NCBI GenBank assembly: GCA_049645705.1 | Contig: JBARUK010000075.1 | Location: forward strand, 1 to 64,000 | From: JBGNFV01 sp049645705 | GTDB taxonomy: Bacteria; Bacteroidota; Bacteroidia; Cytophagales; Cyclobacteriaceae | Direction of reading: 5' to 3' | DNA: 64,000 nucleotides | Shown here: piece by piece, positions 44,606 through 53,889 of the stretch | How positions within the stretch are numbered: position 1 is the stretch's first letter | How the letters are laid out: each line of letters starts with the position of its first letter | The notes under the pieces: generated by a model | Database searches by the model: none | What the model was told of the DNA's origin: nothing | What the model saw: the letters and a program-made list of their open reading frames with translations, nothing else | Position numbers and translations under genes: made by a program

Positions 44606-46014
44606 AGCAGCATGATGTAATACACGAACTAAAAGAACTACTATATGCAGATCCCGCTATCAAATCAGCCTGTATATATGGTTCGTTTGCCAGGAAAACA
44701 GAAACGGTAAACTCTGACATAGACCTGGCAATAACTGTAGGCCATGAATTTAATGTCCGCGACTTGCTTGACGAGTTAAGAGAATACTTTTCTGATAAGT
44801 TGCTTAAGGTAATGATAGTGGCATTAAGGAATAAGATCGTACTATACTTCAGGGATATGCCCAAAGCAGAGATCGCATTCGCCGATCACCTCAGCGAGCA
44901 TGATCGTAATTACCTGGGATCCGAAATTCCTTATGATAATATTGCCGACAGTATTCTGTTCGACAAAGCGGAAGAAGTATTACGGCATTTACAAAAGATC
45001 ACTAAAGCTAAAGAAAGCATCAGTGATAAGGATATTTCAAGCCTTCTAGACAAGTTTGTTTATGAGTTTGAAAGCTGTTCCAACGCTCACCGCCGCAGCG
45101 ATGGCTATCACTTTTACTTCTTCTATAATATTGCTTTGCATGTAGCTATTCAGCTTAACTACTTAGCCAAAGGCCATATTAAGTTTAACTTTCTCCCAAA
45201 AAATCTCATCGCAAATGTACTGACCGGGGAAGAACAGAACGGATTCTACGAACTGAAAGGCAGTCTGTTTTTACCAGAGGCAAATGACCGGAAAAGAAGA
45301 CTGCTGGATTTCTTTTATACTTCTGTCAGCGGCATAGTTTCACAGGCCAGATTGCACGAATTGAGGGAATTTTGTGAGGCTATTTACTGCCGGGATTTTC
45401 TGTGGAATTTCAGGGACATAGGTATGTATAACCCCGCTATCAAAAGTGGTATTGTCTTCAGAACAGCCACCATGACCTTGTTTCAACACGAAGACTTTTT
45501 TGAGCGCCTTATCGATGAGAAAAATATAAGAACTGTAATAGACATGAGGGCAAAGAAAGAAATTGCTGAAAGCAAATACTCTGAGGCCTCCCTGCAAAAG
45601 CTTACCTGGATCCACGCCCCATTTGACCCCTGGAACCAATCCGAGGAATTTCAGGCTGCCGGGCATCAGGGGACAGACATCAAAATCGCCTATCGCTTTT
45701 TTGCTACGGAGTGTAAGCATTCGGTCAGAAAAGCATTGGAAGCCATACTACAGGAGCCTCATGCTTCGGCACTTCATTGCTATGCCGGTAAGGACAGAAC
45801 AGGCATTATTGTGTCAATGCTGCATTTGCTTTCAGGTGCTGACCGTGATAGGGTCTATGAGGACTACCTGGCCAGCGAGTCTGATACTAAAAGAGAATAC
45901 ATAGATATTGTTCTGGACATTATCGACGAGGAAAACGGGGTCGAAAGCTACCTTCTTTCCTGCGGACTCACTAAGGATCAACTTTCAAGACTGAAGCATA
46001 AATTATTCTATTGA
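44602..46014 (+). CDS. Nucleotidyltransferase-tyrosine phosphatase fusion
   Basis: 470 residues. Residues 1-105 are a minimal polymerase-beta-type nucleotidyltransferase (IYGSFARKTETVNSDIDLAI, with Gly-Ser and the Asp pair). About 110-265 is a helical region with HFYFFYNIALHVAIQLNYL, comparable in position to HEPN or aminoglycoside-nucleotidyltransferase helical domains. Residues about 270-470 are a tyrosine/dual-specificity phosphatase: FRDIGMYNPAIKSGIVFRTA, TVIDMRAKKE and the P-loop HCYAGKDRTG with nucleophile Cys393 and Arg399. The chain could both add and remove a nucleotide or phosphate on one target. Start overlaps the upstream stop (ATGA) and the stop overlaps the next start (TGATG). 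Confidence 0.9.
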   Translation: MKQHDVIHELKELLYADPAIKSACIYGSFARKTETVNSDIDLAITVGHEFNVRDLLDELREYFSDKLLKVMIVALRNKIVLYFRDMPKAEIAFADHLSEHDRNYLGSEIPYDNIADSILFDKAEEVLRHLQKITKAKESISDKDISSLLDKFVYEFESCSNAHRRSDGYHFYFFYNIALHVAIQLNYLAKGHIKFNFLPKNLIANVLTGEEQNGFYELKGSLFLPEANDRKRRLLDFFYTSVSGIVSQARLHELREFCEAIYCRDFLWNFRDIGMYNPAIKSGIVFRTATMTLFQHEDFFERLIDEKNIRTVIDMRAKKEIAESKYSEASLQKLTWIHAPFDPWNQSEEFQAAGHQGTDIKIAYRFFATECKHSVRKALEAILQEPHASALHCYAGKDRTGIIVSMLHLLSGADRDRVYEDYLASESDTKREYIDIVLDIIDEENGVESYLLSCGLTKDQLSRLKHKLFY

Positions 46015-46715
46015 TGAACTGGCAGGAGATAAAGGTTTCCGGAGACAATACCCACTTTCTCCATGAAGGCAAGCCTGTTTTCGGCAGGCGATTTATTGAC
46101 GTTCTGAAGTTTCATTCACCGGGACTGGCACCTGTACAGGATGCAAGCGGCAGCTACCATATTGACAGCGCAGGAACTCCGCTATACAGCGAAAGGTATA
46201 CGAGAACCTTTGGGTTCTATGGTAACCGTGCTGCTGTGGTGCAGGCGGGCAGTTGCTTTCACATTACTGAAAAAGGCCTGAGGGCATACCGCCAGTCATA
46301 TGCGTGGACTGGCAATTTCCAGGAAGACCGGTGCCCGGTGCGTAATGCGGATACCTACTTTCATATTGACCCACAAGGCAGCAGGGTTTACCCGGACACT
46401 TACCTGTACTGTGGCGATTTCAAAGATGGCATCGCTTGTGTAAAGACCTCCGGCGGCTCGTTCCGGCATATTCATCCCGACGGGGCTTTTCTTCACAGCA
46501 AAGAGTTTTCGGACCTGGGCATCTATCATAAGAACTTTGCCACGGCAAGAGATAGAGACGGTTGGCATCATATAGACAAATCAGGAAATGCCGTTTACAA
46601 TGAAAGGTACCTGGCAGTAGAGCCATTTTACAATGGATTTGCTTTGGCTACACGGTTTGACAATAAGAAAGTCATACTAAGCGAGCAAGGTGAGATCATT
46701 ATAGCGATCGGCTGA
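46014..46715 (+). CDS. WG-repeat-like beta-propeller protein
   Basis: 233 residues made of about six copies of a 30-36-residue unit: an aromatic-Gly start, then HIDxxGxxxYxxRY, for example SYHIDSAGTPLYSERYTRTF, TYFHIDPQGSRVYPDTYLYC and GWHHIDKSGNAVYNERYLAV. This is the WG-repeat pattern with the usual W-G loosened. No signal peptide. It is translationally coupled to the nucleotidyltransferase-phosphatase gene by TGATG, so the three products are made together. It could be the scaffold or the substrate acted on by the other two (inference). Confidence 0.8.
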   Translation: MNWQEIKVSGDNTHFLHEGKPVFGRRFIDVLKFHSPGLAPVQDASGSYHIDSAGTPLYSERYTRTFGFYGNRAAVVQAGSCFHITEKGLRAYRQSYAWTGNFQEDRCPVRNADTYFHIDPQGSRVYPDTYLYCGDFKDGIACVKTSGGSFRHIHPDGAFLHSKEFSDLGIYHKNFATARDRDGWHHIDKSGNAVYNERYLAVEPFYNGFALATRFDNKKVILSEQGEIIIAIG

Positions 46716-46751
46716 TCCTTTACTTTCCTTACGTATATTTGGTACTATCCA

Positions 46752-46962
46752 AAGCGGGAGAATTCTTTCGTGTTTGCACACCGCGTGTCGCACACCGCGT
46801 GCTGCACACCGCGTGCTGCGCCCCCCAGGGCGTACCATGCACTCTGCTAAAGTGACCGGTACAGGTAGTTTTGTTCACAAAGCAACGACCTGCATGCAGT
46901 CAGGCCTTATGGTCTGTCTGGTACGGATACATATTCTGAATCTCTATGGGCCCCGCACCAAT
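46752..46962 (-). repeat. Dispersed multi-hairpin repeat, copy A, with 14-bp tandem core
   Basis: In reverse orientation this matches the elements at 62750-62806, 62835-63004 and 63110-63410: it shares the AGAGATTCAGAATATGTA region, the ACAAAACTACCTGTACCGGT region, a GCGCCCTGGGG-type hairpin (here TACGCCCTGGGG) and an AGAATTCTC end. The core holds three units of CACACCGCGTGCTG (46777-46818). It lies 36 bases after the WG-repeat gene. The remaining 46963-47209 spacer is AT-rich with nothing coding seen. Confidence 0.8.
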
Positions 46963-47209
46963 AGAAGCTAATTATTTCAATAAAAAAAGCACCAGAATAC
47001 AAAATGGCAGGCACCGCAGATGCCAGAGAAGAATAATGGCAATTTAAAACATACATGTTGGAACTAAAATGCACCATCTATTGGTAGAAGTGCAGGGCGT
47101 ATTGGTAAATCAGGCGGATAAGCCAAACGCAAAACCAATTATTTGCAAGGAAAACCTGGTATAATATCTTTGTAGTCAATTTATCGCTAAGTAAGAATAA
47201 ACTTTATTC

Positions 47210-48364
47210 ATGAAGACAGCAGCGGAGATTTTAAGGAACAACAGCCTTCAGATAATAGAGGAGTGGGAAGAGGCTGCACGTGAAAAGGTTACAGCTTCCA
47301 GGCTTACCAACAAGATCATATTACGTGATCACCTGCCCAATATGCTGGAAGACATAGCCGAAATACTGGTACGATACGACAGAATGGAAGATGCCTCCAA
47401 CGATGAAAAATTTCAGGAGATCGTAGCTAACAGTACAGATCACGGAAGGCATCGCGCTGCTTCTGAAGAGTATACTATACAGCAGGTTATACACGAATAT
47501 ATCATCCTGCACCGGGTCGTAACGAAATTTCTGCGGGAGCACGATACTTTTGGTCCTAACATCGCCGACCTGATAAAATACATAATCGAAACGGCCATCC
47601 TGCGCTCAGCAGCCTCCTTTAACCAGTCACTGCAAGAGATGCAGGAAGTCATGATGGGTACCCTGGCTCATGATCTGCGCAATCCACTCAGTACCGCCTA
47701 TGCCCTGCTCCAGTTGATGAAAGATATAGAGGATCCGGAAAATATGGAATCCCTGAGGCAGATGGCAATGAACAGCATACGTAAGTCTATTGATCTTACT
47801 GAAGGCCTCCTGGATACGGTTACGGTAAAGGCTGGCGAAGGGATGATGCTGAAGTTTTACGAAGATGATATTGCGAGCGAGGTATGGACTGTATATCAGG
47901 AGACTATAGCTATCTACGGCGACTATGATATCAGACTGAATTGCCCGAAGAGTGGTGTCACAGGCATCCTGGATGGTACAGCCATCCGCCGACTACTGGA
48001 AAACCTGCTGAGCAATGCCATAAAATACGGCGATACGTCAAGGCCTATTACCATAAGCCTGACGGATATGGAAGAAAAGGTCAGACTGTGTGTGCACAAC
48101 TACGGTGTGCCTATTCCGGACGACAAGCAGCAGTCTATTTTCGAATTTCTGAACCGGCATGAGCAAGCCGGGGAAAAAGATATTTACCCAAGCTGGGGTA
48201 TGGGCCTTACCCTGGTGAAGCTGGTGGCTGAGTCTCATGGTGGATACGTAGAACTCACAAGCAACGAAGAAGAGGGCACTTTCTTCACATTTTACCTGAA
48301 CAAGCAGAACGAACCGGGCCAGCGCCGTACGCAGGTTATGAAACGTGTAGATATGGAAATGTAG
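47210..48364 (+). CDS. Sensor histidine kinase with RsbRD-like N-terminus
   Basis: 384 residues, soluble. Residues about 5-135 resemble the RsbRD N-terminal (RsbR co-antagonist type) helical domain: ILRNNSLQIIEEWEEAAREK and ATTxxIIHEYIILHRV-like helices. The HisKA His154 is in GTLAHDLRNPLSTAYALLQL. The ATPase part has NLLSNAIKYG and a Gly box at WGMGLTLVKL. A stress- or stationary-phase-linked signal is plausible from the N-terminal domain. No adjacent response regulator. Confidence 0.85.
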   Translation: MKTAAEILRNNSLQIIEEWEEAAREKVTASRLTNKIILRDHLPNMLEDIAEILVRYDRMEDASNDEKFQEIVANSTDHGRHRAASEEYTIQQVIHEYIILHRVVTKFLREHDTFGPNIADLIKYIIETAILRSAASFNQSLQEMQEVMMGTLAHDLRNPLSTAYALLQLMKDIEDPENMESLRQMAMNSIRKSIDLTEGLLDTVTVKAGEGMMLKFYEDDIASEVWTVYQETIAIYGDYDIRLNCPKSGVTGILDGTAIRRLLENLLSNAIKYGDTSRPITISLTDMEEKVRLCVHNYGVPIPDDKQQSIFEFLNRHEQAGEKDIYPSWGMGLTLVKLVAESHGGYVELTSNEEEGTFFTFYLNKQNEPGQRRTQVMKRVDMEM

Positions 48365-48447
48365 TCCTTCAGGTTCTGCATTTGTCATCATATTATTGCC
48401 AACCGGATCTTAGTACCATACTTTGAGGACTAAACATAGTCGATAAA

Positions 48448-49167
48448 CTACCGGGTACTACTTGGCTCATCAGCCTCAACGTCTGCTATATGGCAATCCA
48501 GTACCAGGTCTTCCATATAATGCTCGGACGATTCGCGAAATTCCCTCTGATAGTCCTCGCCCAGATTCCGAAAAGCATCTATAAAGAACATAAGGTATCG
48601 TTTGGGTATGACGTTCATATCGGCTCTGCCCTCTTCCGGGCGTTTGTGATAGTTTGGTTTTGCGCGATAGGCGTATACAGGTCCGCCGACCGCCCTGAAC
48701 TCGACGATACTATCAGATACATCAAAACGCTGGTAGCTCTTCTTCAGGCTGTCCATTCTGGCCAGGTCCGACTCGTCCAGGATGAAAAAAAAGCAGTTCA
48801 TCTGCTTACCGCCTGCTTCTTCTATATTTAGCGCTACTATCGATTCAGGTACGAGCGTGTCCCCGTCTTCGGTACACGCTATGACATGGCCTGCCGGTGG
48901 GTGACTAAGGTCGTTAGGGAACATAGCCGACCAGAACCGCTGGTACCCCCGCAAGTATATCTGTCTGAAGGGACCTTTGTACGGGCGGCCCAGTTGCACC
49001 TCCAGGTCGTCCCCGGAGGTGAGGGGGCCGTAGGCAATCATACCTGCCTTGCCCTCGGATATTCGAATAACCTCCTGCTCTCTTTCGGCAGTATGCCCGC
49101 ATGAGGCATGCGTGATGATAAGCGTAAACGATACGAACAGGTAAACAAGGGGTTTTATACAATGCAT
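48448..49167 (-). CDS. Exported protein with gamma-glutamylcyclotransferase-like pattern
   Basis: 239 residues. The N-terminal hydrophobic segment ends in HASCG, probably a lipoprotein site. The mature part starts with IAYGPLTSGDDLEVQLGRPY, resembling the AYGSL strand of gamma-glutamylcyclotransferase (GGCT) folds. FILDESDLARMDSLKKSYQR and AVGGPVYAYRAKPNYH occupy positions typical of that fold. Whether the catalytic Glu is kept is uncertain. An exported GGCT-like protein could act on peptidoglycan or secreted metabolites. Isolated gene. Confidence 0.6.
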   Translation of the reverse strand: MHCIKPLVYLFVSFTLIITHASCGHTAEREQEVIRISEGKAGMIAYGPLTSGDDLEVQLGRPYKGPFRQIYLRGYQRFWSAMFPNDLSHPPAGHVIACTEDGDTLVPESIVALNIEEAGGKQMNCFFFILDESDLARMDSLKKSYQRFDVSDSIVEFRAVGGPVYAYRAKPNYHKRPEEGRADMNVIPKRYLMFFIDAFRNLGEDYQREFRESSEHYMEDLVLDCHIADVEADEPSSTR

Positions 49168-49437
49168 TGGTGTGGTGAGTATCTGTGTTTTCTAATGTAG
49201 CGGCGGGTATATAATTCTATAGTATAAATCAACCCTATTTACTGTGTACAATAAAAAGAGGAGTCTCAGCCTTATTCTTTTCATCAGGGATTTGGACTCA
49301 CGGGTACACAGCCCTCCGGGTAGTAGCTAGTGTAATACACCGATCTGCATTTGGCAAACTGTATGCCATAGTCATTTCCCCGCGGGCATTTGCCATTTCT
49401 ATGGTCTGAAGATGGAAGTAACGCGTCAGGTAATCTT

Positions 49438-49503
49438 TTATTCTGTTACAAGGCTCTCTTCAGAGAAACCAATATCAAGAGGTATGACCATGCCGGTTAC
49501 TAA
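49438..49503 (-). pseudogene. Possible C-terminal remnant of a short-chain dehydrogenase
   Basis: A short - strand frame encodes LVTGMVIPLDIGFSEESLVT plus one residue before a stop. VTGMVIPLDIGFS strongly recalls the last strand of classical SDR enzymes (VTGxxxPVDGGFS). An in-frame stop precedes it and no Rossmann motif or YxxxK is nearby, so only a tail would remain. The rest of the 49168-49677 spacer holds nothing else coding. Confidence 0.35.
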
Positions 49504-49612
49504 TTACAAAATCTCAAAAATAGAACCGAATGGTTTCATGCCCAAAGCAAGTTGATGCCATTCCTTACATTCTGACCGGGAAAATATGTGTACGACCTGC
49601 AGAGTGCATAAA

Positions 49613-49646
49613 AAAAACCGCCCGGAAACATGTCCGGACGGTTTTT
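49613..49646. terminator. Terminator of the aldehyde dehydrogenase gene
   Basis: An A-rich, CCGCCCGGA / TCCGGACGG, T-rich stem with one mismatch; works in either direction. It lies about 30 bases after the - strand aldehyde dehydrogenase stop. Confidence 0.8.
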
Positions 49647-49677
49647 GCAACCATTTAATTATTCTTGATAATATGAT

Positions 49678-51060
49678 CTAGCCCATGACCATGACCGCTT
49701 TCTGGTTCACAAACTCTTTGAGTCCGAACCCACCGTGCTCGCGGCCGTAGCCGGAGTCTTTAACGCCGCCAAAGGGCATGTTGGGCTGGGCCAGGCCGAA
49801 ACCGTTTATGAAGACCATACCGGTATCGAAGTGCTTGCTGGCCAGCTCTATCGCTTTATCTTCATCCTTGGAGAAGATCCCCCCTCCCAGGCCGAAGCGG
49901 CTGTCGTTGGCTATGCGCATGGCATCTTCATTATCCTTAGCCTTTATGAGCGAGGCCACAGGGCCAAAGAGCTCATCGTCGTAAGCAGGCTGGCCGGGCG
50001 TTACGTTTTCCAGCACCGTAGCCGGGTAGTAGTAGCCCTTGCCGTCCGGTACCTCGCCCCCGCACAGGATCTTAGCGCCATTCTTCACACTCTTTTCCAC
50101 TTGCTCGTGCAGTGTTTCGCGCAGGTCTTCGCGGGCCATCGGCCCTAATTTAGATTCGCTGCTGGTAGGGTCGCCGTGATTCACGCCTTTCATGCGCTCT
50201 ACAAAGGCATCGCGGAACTGGTCGTATACCTTATCTACTACTATGAAGCGCTTGGCCGCCACGCAGGTCTCACCGTTATTATAGACCCGCCCCATCACGC
50301 AGGCCTTTACAGCTTTATCTATATCTGCATCGTCCAGTACCATGTAGGCATCGTTAGAGCCAAGTTCCAGCACCGTCTTTTTCAGTTGCTCACCGGCCTT
50401 TTTGCCAATGACCTTTCCGGCACCCGGGCTTCCCGTAAGGGTCACACCCCGGACCAGGTCATGCTCTATCACCTTATCAGACTGGTCATGATCTATAATG
50501 AGTACCGTAAACAGGTGCTTGGGCAGTCCTGCTTCGCTGAATATCTTCTCTATCAGCAGTCCGGAGCCCGTTACGCTCTCTGCATGCTTCAGCAGCACAC
50601 CGTTGCCCGCCATCAGGTTAGCCACCGCATAGCGGATGACCTGGTAGGCCGGGAAGTTCCAGGGCTGTATGCCGTAGATCACGCCTATGGGAGAGAAGGT
50701 GACGAGGCCTTTGTTACCGTTAGGTAGGGTGCGCTCATCATCTTTCAGATTTTCGGGTCCGTTTTCGGCCGTCCATTCGCATATACCCACACACAGATCT
50801 ATTTCCTGTTCGCCGTGCTTCAGCAGCTTACCCATCTCCCGGGTCATCAGCTTTACCAGCTCGTCTTTGTACTTTTTCAGGCTTTCACCTATTGCACCAA
50901 TGACCTTCGCGCGGTCTTCGGGCGATTCCTGACGCCACTTTCCATAGGCTTCATGACAGCGCTTTACTGCCTGATCCACCTGCTCATTGGTCATTTTAGG
51001 GTATGTCTTTATTTCTTCTCCGGTAGCCGGATTTATTGTTTTTATGCTTGATTCAGCCAT
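49678..51060 (-). CDS. NAD(P)-dependent succinate-semialdehyde-type dehydrogenase
   Basis: 460 residues from the Met beginning MAESSIKTINPATGEEIKTY; the open frame runs 51 codons further but that part is not protein-like and overlaps the divergent promoter. The aldehyde dehydrogenase core is intact: FNxPxWNF-type IQPWNFPAYQV, active-site Glu in VLELGSNDAYMVL and Cys in YNNGETCVAAKRF. Closest in pattern to short succinate-semialdehyde dehydrogenases, oxidising an aldehyde to its acid in the cytosol. Divergent from the YihY gene. Confidence 0.9.
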   Translation of the reverse strand: MAESSIKTINPATGEEIKTYPKMTNEQVDQAVKRCHEAYGKWRQESPEDRAKVIGAIGESLKKYKDELVKLMTREMGKLLKHGEQEIDLCVGICEWTAENGPENLKDDERTLPNGNKGLVTFSPIGVIYGIQPWNFPAYQVIRYAVANLMAGNGVLLKHAESVTGSGLLIEKIFSEAGLPKHLFTVLIIDHDQSDKVIEHDLVRGVTLTGSPGAGKVIGKKAGEQLKKTVLELGSNDAYMVLDDADIDKAVKACVMGRVYNNGETCVAAKRFIVVDKVYDQFRDAFVERMKGVNHGDPTSSESKLGPMAREDLRETLHEQVEKSVKNGAKILCGGEVPDGKGYYYPATVLENVTPGQPAYDDELFGPVASLIKAKDNEDAMRIANDSRFGLGGGIFSKDEDKAIELASKHFDTGMVFINGFGLAQPNMPFGGVKDSGYGREHGGFGLKEFVNQKAVMVMG

Positions 51061-51202
51061 AGTGTCTTTTTGGGTATCTAATAAATGGTAAACACTTGAA
51101 AAAGTGGATGGTTGGGGAAAATGTATAATCGGGTCGAAAGAGCGCATCAACAATATGCAAAAAGTGCTGTTTCCCTTTTGTAGTGGAATAATAAAGGAAG
51201 TA

Positions 51203-52171
51203 ATGAGTAACATAAACGTTCAACCCCGCCGGGGACACCAGGCCAGCAAGCCACGCCAGATACCCAAGGGAGGGTGGAAAGACATAGGCAAACGAGTACT
51301 GAACCAGCTTAAGAAAGACCACGTGCAGATCACTGCTGCCGGGGTAGCCTTCTACTTTTTCCTGGCTGTGTTTCCTACTATAGCAGCGGCAGTATCCATA
51401 TACGGACTGGTGATGGAGCCTTCGCAGGTAGAGCAACAGCTAAACAGTGCCACGGGTGTACTGCCCGGCCAGGCGCAGGAGATGCTCACAGGCATACTGG
51501 AAGACACGGCCTCCAAGTCCGGCCAGACACTGGGATGGAGCCTGGTACTAAGTATCCTGCTGAGTCTTTGGAGTGCCAATAAGGGCACCTCGGCCCTCTT
51601 CGAAGGGGTCAATATTGCCTATGACGAACTGGACGAACGCAATTTTATCAAAAAATACGCCGTCACCCTGGCGTTTACCCTTGGGGGCATTATCATTGGT
51701 TTTATTGCCATAGCCCTGGTGGTGGCCTTTCCCGCTTTTGTGGGTAACCTGGGGCTGCCCGGTACGGTACAGACACTTATAGACTGGCTCCGCTGGCCTC
51801 TCCTTATCGTTATCCTCATCTTTGCCATCTCCCTGCTGTATAAAATAGCACCGGACCGTGACAACCCTACCTTTAGATGGGTAAGCTGGGGGGCCACGCT
51901 TGCCGCCATCTTCTGGATCGGCGGGTCACTACTGTTTAGCCTGTATGTTAGTAATTTTGGCAGCTACGACAAGGCCTATGGCAGCTTTGCCGCCGTCATT
52001 ATCCTGATGATGTGGTTCTTCCTTACGGCATTTATCATACTGCTGGGGGCTGAAATAAACTCTGAGATGGAACACCAGACCCGCAAAGACACTACAGTGG
52101 GGCCTGACGAACCCATGGGGCAGCGCGGAGCCTATCACGCCGACCACGTAACGGGCAGTGACCTGGATTAG
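51203..52171 (+). CDS. YihY/BrkB-family inner-membrane protein
   Basis: 322 residues from the ATG that follows AAAGGAAG; an upstream in-frame extension is unlikely. Six membrane helices and the family start VQITAAGVAFYFFLAVFPTI, then the central LWSANKGTSALFEGVNIAYD and GSYDKAYGSFAAVIILMMWF. Function of the family is unsettled; it was once misnamed RNase BN. The hydrophilic C-terminal tail is species-specific. Confidence 0.92.
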   Translation: MSNINVQPRRGHQASKPRQIPKGGWKDIGKRVLNQLKKDHVQITAAGVAFYFFLAVFPTIAAAVSIYGLVMEPSQVEQQLNSATGVLPGQAQEMLTGILEDTASKSGQTLGWSLVLSILLSLWSANKGTSALFEGVNIAYDELDERNFIKKYAVTLAFTLGGIIIGFIAIALVVAFPAFVGNLGLPGTVQTLIDWLRWPLLIVILIFAISLLYKIAPDRDNPTFRWVSWGATLAAIFWIGGSLLFSLYVSNFGSYDKAYGSFAAVIILMMWFFLTAFIILLGAEINSEMEHQTRKDTTVGPDEPMGQRGAYHADHVTGSDLD

Positions 52172-52209
52172 CACTCACACCCTTCCCGTAACTGAAAATC
52201 ATCTAGTGC

Positions 52210-52239
52210 AAAGCCGGTAATTTGGGTGTTACCGGCTTT
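52210..52239 (+). terminator. Terminator after the YihY gene
   Basis: A perfect stem AAAGCCGGTAA / TTACCGGCTTT with an eight-base loop, about 40 bases after the stop. Confidence 0.8.
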
Positions 52240-52272
52240 GTTATTTATTGCCTCGCAGGGACTTATTGCTGC

Positions 52273-52319
52273 CGCGAAGTTGGACTTGGTGGCGGTCATA
52301 TCGCGGAGTTGTATTCCGC
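52273..52319. repeat. Two adjacent intergenic hairpins
   Basis: First, CCGC and AAGT pair with ACTT and GCGG around TGG. Second, GCGGAG pairs with TTCCGC around a TTGTA loop (52303-52319). The second has the loop found in the hairpins near 41.8 kb and 63 kb. The rest of the spacer to 52524 shows nothing coding. Confidence 0.6.
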
Positions 52320-52524
52320 AAGACCGGCTGATTAATAGAGGTGTCCGCTACATTCTGCCAGATGGCCCTCTAAGGATTGCCGCATGCCGACCACACAATG
52401 GGTAGTGATTTTGACCAGGCCATTCCTTTATAAGGTTTGATACAATAAGGTGTAGTATCAGCTAAAGCATTATGATATGGCATGTCAAATGGTTAGTTTA
52501 TAAGGTAAATAAAACCAAATCACT

Positions 52525-52812
52525 ATGAAAAGAATGCCTGTTATGATAGTCGCTCTCGGACTATTCTTCACTACCACGAGTTTTACGTACAATGAGGAGG
52601 GAAGCTGCACCTCATATACAGAAACCGGCTATGTCATTGAAAAGCTGGGTTGCTATTACAGGGTAGACCTGGGCTATGAAATAAGGCTTGTTCCGTCAAG
52701 TGGCGTATCTATGACACCCGGCAATTGCTACACATTCGATTATGATATTTGTGGTTTTCAATGCGGAAATGGGGGCGTCACCTCCGCCACCCTGCTGTCA
52801 TATTGCCCATAA
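52525..52812 (+). CDS. Small exported Cys-containing protein
   Basis: 95 residues with a signal peptide (MPVMIVALGLFFTTTSFTYN). The mature part has six Cys, including the pair in CGFQCGNG, suggesting disulfides in the periplasm or outside the cell, and an aromatic-rich beta pattern (CYYRVDLGYEIRLV). Unrecognised. It has its own terminator. Confidence 0.65.
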   Translation: MKRMPVMIVALGLFFTTTSFTYNEEGSCTSYTETGYVIEKLGCYYRVDLGYEIRLVPSSGVSMTPGNCYTFDYDICGFQCGNGGVTSATLLSYCP

Positions 52813-52831
52813 ATAAACCTGATCTAATCTT

Positions 52832-52862
52832 GAAGTCGGTAAAGCCTGTTTACCGACTTTTC
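52832..52862 (+). terminator. Terminator of the small exported protein gene
   Basis: AAGTCGGTAAA pairs with TTTACCGACTT around a short loop and is followed by TTCTTGTTTT. Confidence 0.8.
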
Positions 52863-52932
52863 TTGTTTTGGTAAGTGATGTTTTCACATTATCTGACTTG
52901 CATCGGCATCTGATTCTGCAGAGATTGCACCA

Positions 52933-53505
52933 GTGCATTTTATATTAATCACTACAGGTATCCTTCTGCTATTGGGGGCCGGATTTCTCATTCTCCTGGT
53001 AATCGGAATAGTAAAAAAGCGAAAGTTACTGATCCTGCTATCTATGGTCTTACTACTGACTATCTTCGGCGTAGCAGGTTGGGCGGCATTTAGAGTAACC
53101 CGGGCAGTTGCAGAGAAATTTGAAACTGTTATAAGAGCGCGAACAGGCATAGAAGTGTACAAAATCACATTTGGAGAGCCACAGCCTGACTGCGTAAACG
53201 TACAGGATTATATGGATATGGAGTTTCCAATTATAGATTATGCCGTATGGCTGCATTTCAAAACCTGTCCTGAAGAGCTTACCAGGCTTCTGTCGAGGCG
53301 CGCATACGACTACAGTATAAAGTCCGGTGATAGCCTTGAGAACAGCATACCCTATGGCGGCCCAACCGATTTTTTCAGGCCTACCCTAATGGGCGACACG
53401 CTTTTGGTTTATAAATATTCGACCGAAGAATACTATGATATCGAAACCCTATGGGTATCACCAGACAGCACCGAAGTCTATTTCTGTACTATATATGATC
53501 AATAA
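52933..53505 (+). CDS. Membrane-anchored hypothetical protein
   Basis: 190 residues starting at GTG. Two hydrophobic helices (FILITTGILLLLGAGFLILL and ILLSMVLLLTIFGVAGWAAF) lead into a 135-residue beta-rich domain (WLHFKTCPEELTRLL, DTLLVYKYSTEEYYDIETLW), probably periplasmic. No family recognised. No neighbour suggests a role. Confidence 0.6.
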   Translation: MHFILITTGILLLLGAGFLILLVIGIVKKRKLLILLSMVLLLTIFGVAGWAAFRVTRAVAEKFETVIRARTGIEVYKITFGEPQPDCVNVQDYMDMEFPIIDYAVWLHFKTCPEELTRLLSRRAYDYSIKSGDSLENSIPYGGPTDFFRPTLMGDTLLVYKYSTEEYYDIETLWVSPDSTEVYFCTIYDQ

Positions 53506-53685
53506 CATAAAGATGCAGCCTGCGGCCAGCTCCCTGGCTTTGGCTATCACCTTATCCGAAAGGTTCACGCTCGTACCACTGTGTCAGTCCCTGATTAGCG
53601 TTGACCCACTTCATATGCTGTTCGTTTAACAATTTTAAAGGAGATATAATATTGTTACGTTTTGTAACAGATTCCAATCGTTTAA

Positions 53686-53730
53686 GGTCGCCCTGAATGG
53701 GGTCGCCTTGAAGGAGGTCGCCCTGAATAG
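53686..53730. repeat. 15-bp tandem repeat, three units
   Basis: GGTCGCCCTGAATGG, GGTCGCCTTGAAGGA and GGTCGCCCTGAATAG in direct succession. Just upstream is a small hairpin TGTTAC-GTTTT-GTAACA (53653-53669). No reading frame fits. The 53506-54214 spacer otherwise holds the paired-hairpin element below and nothing coding that I trust. Confidence 0.75.
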
Positions 53731-53889
53731 AATCGGACTAAAATAGCAGGCCGTCTGTTATATGCCGACAGGGGCACGAGGAGTCAGCGGGTAACGGCCA
53801 TGGTATCCTGGCCCGGGGTTCCATTGCATGGCCCTCATCGTCTGGCAGAAAGATGCTATACCCACTACTGCCCCGTTCGCCTCTACCGG

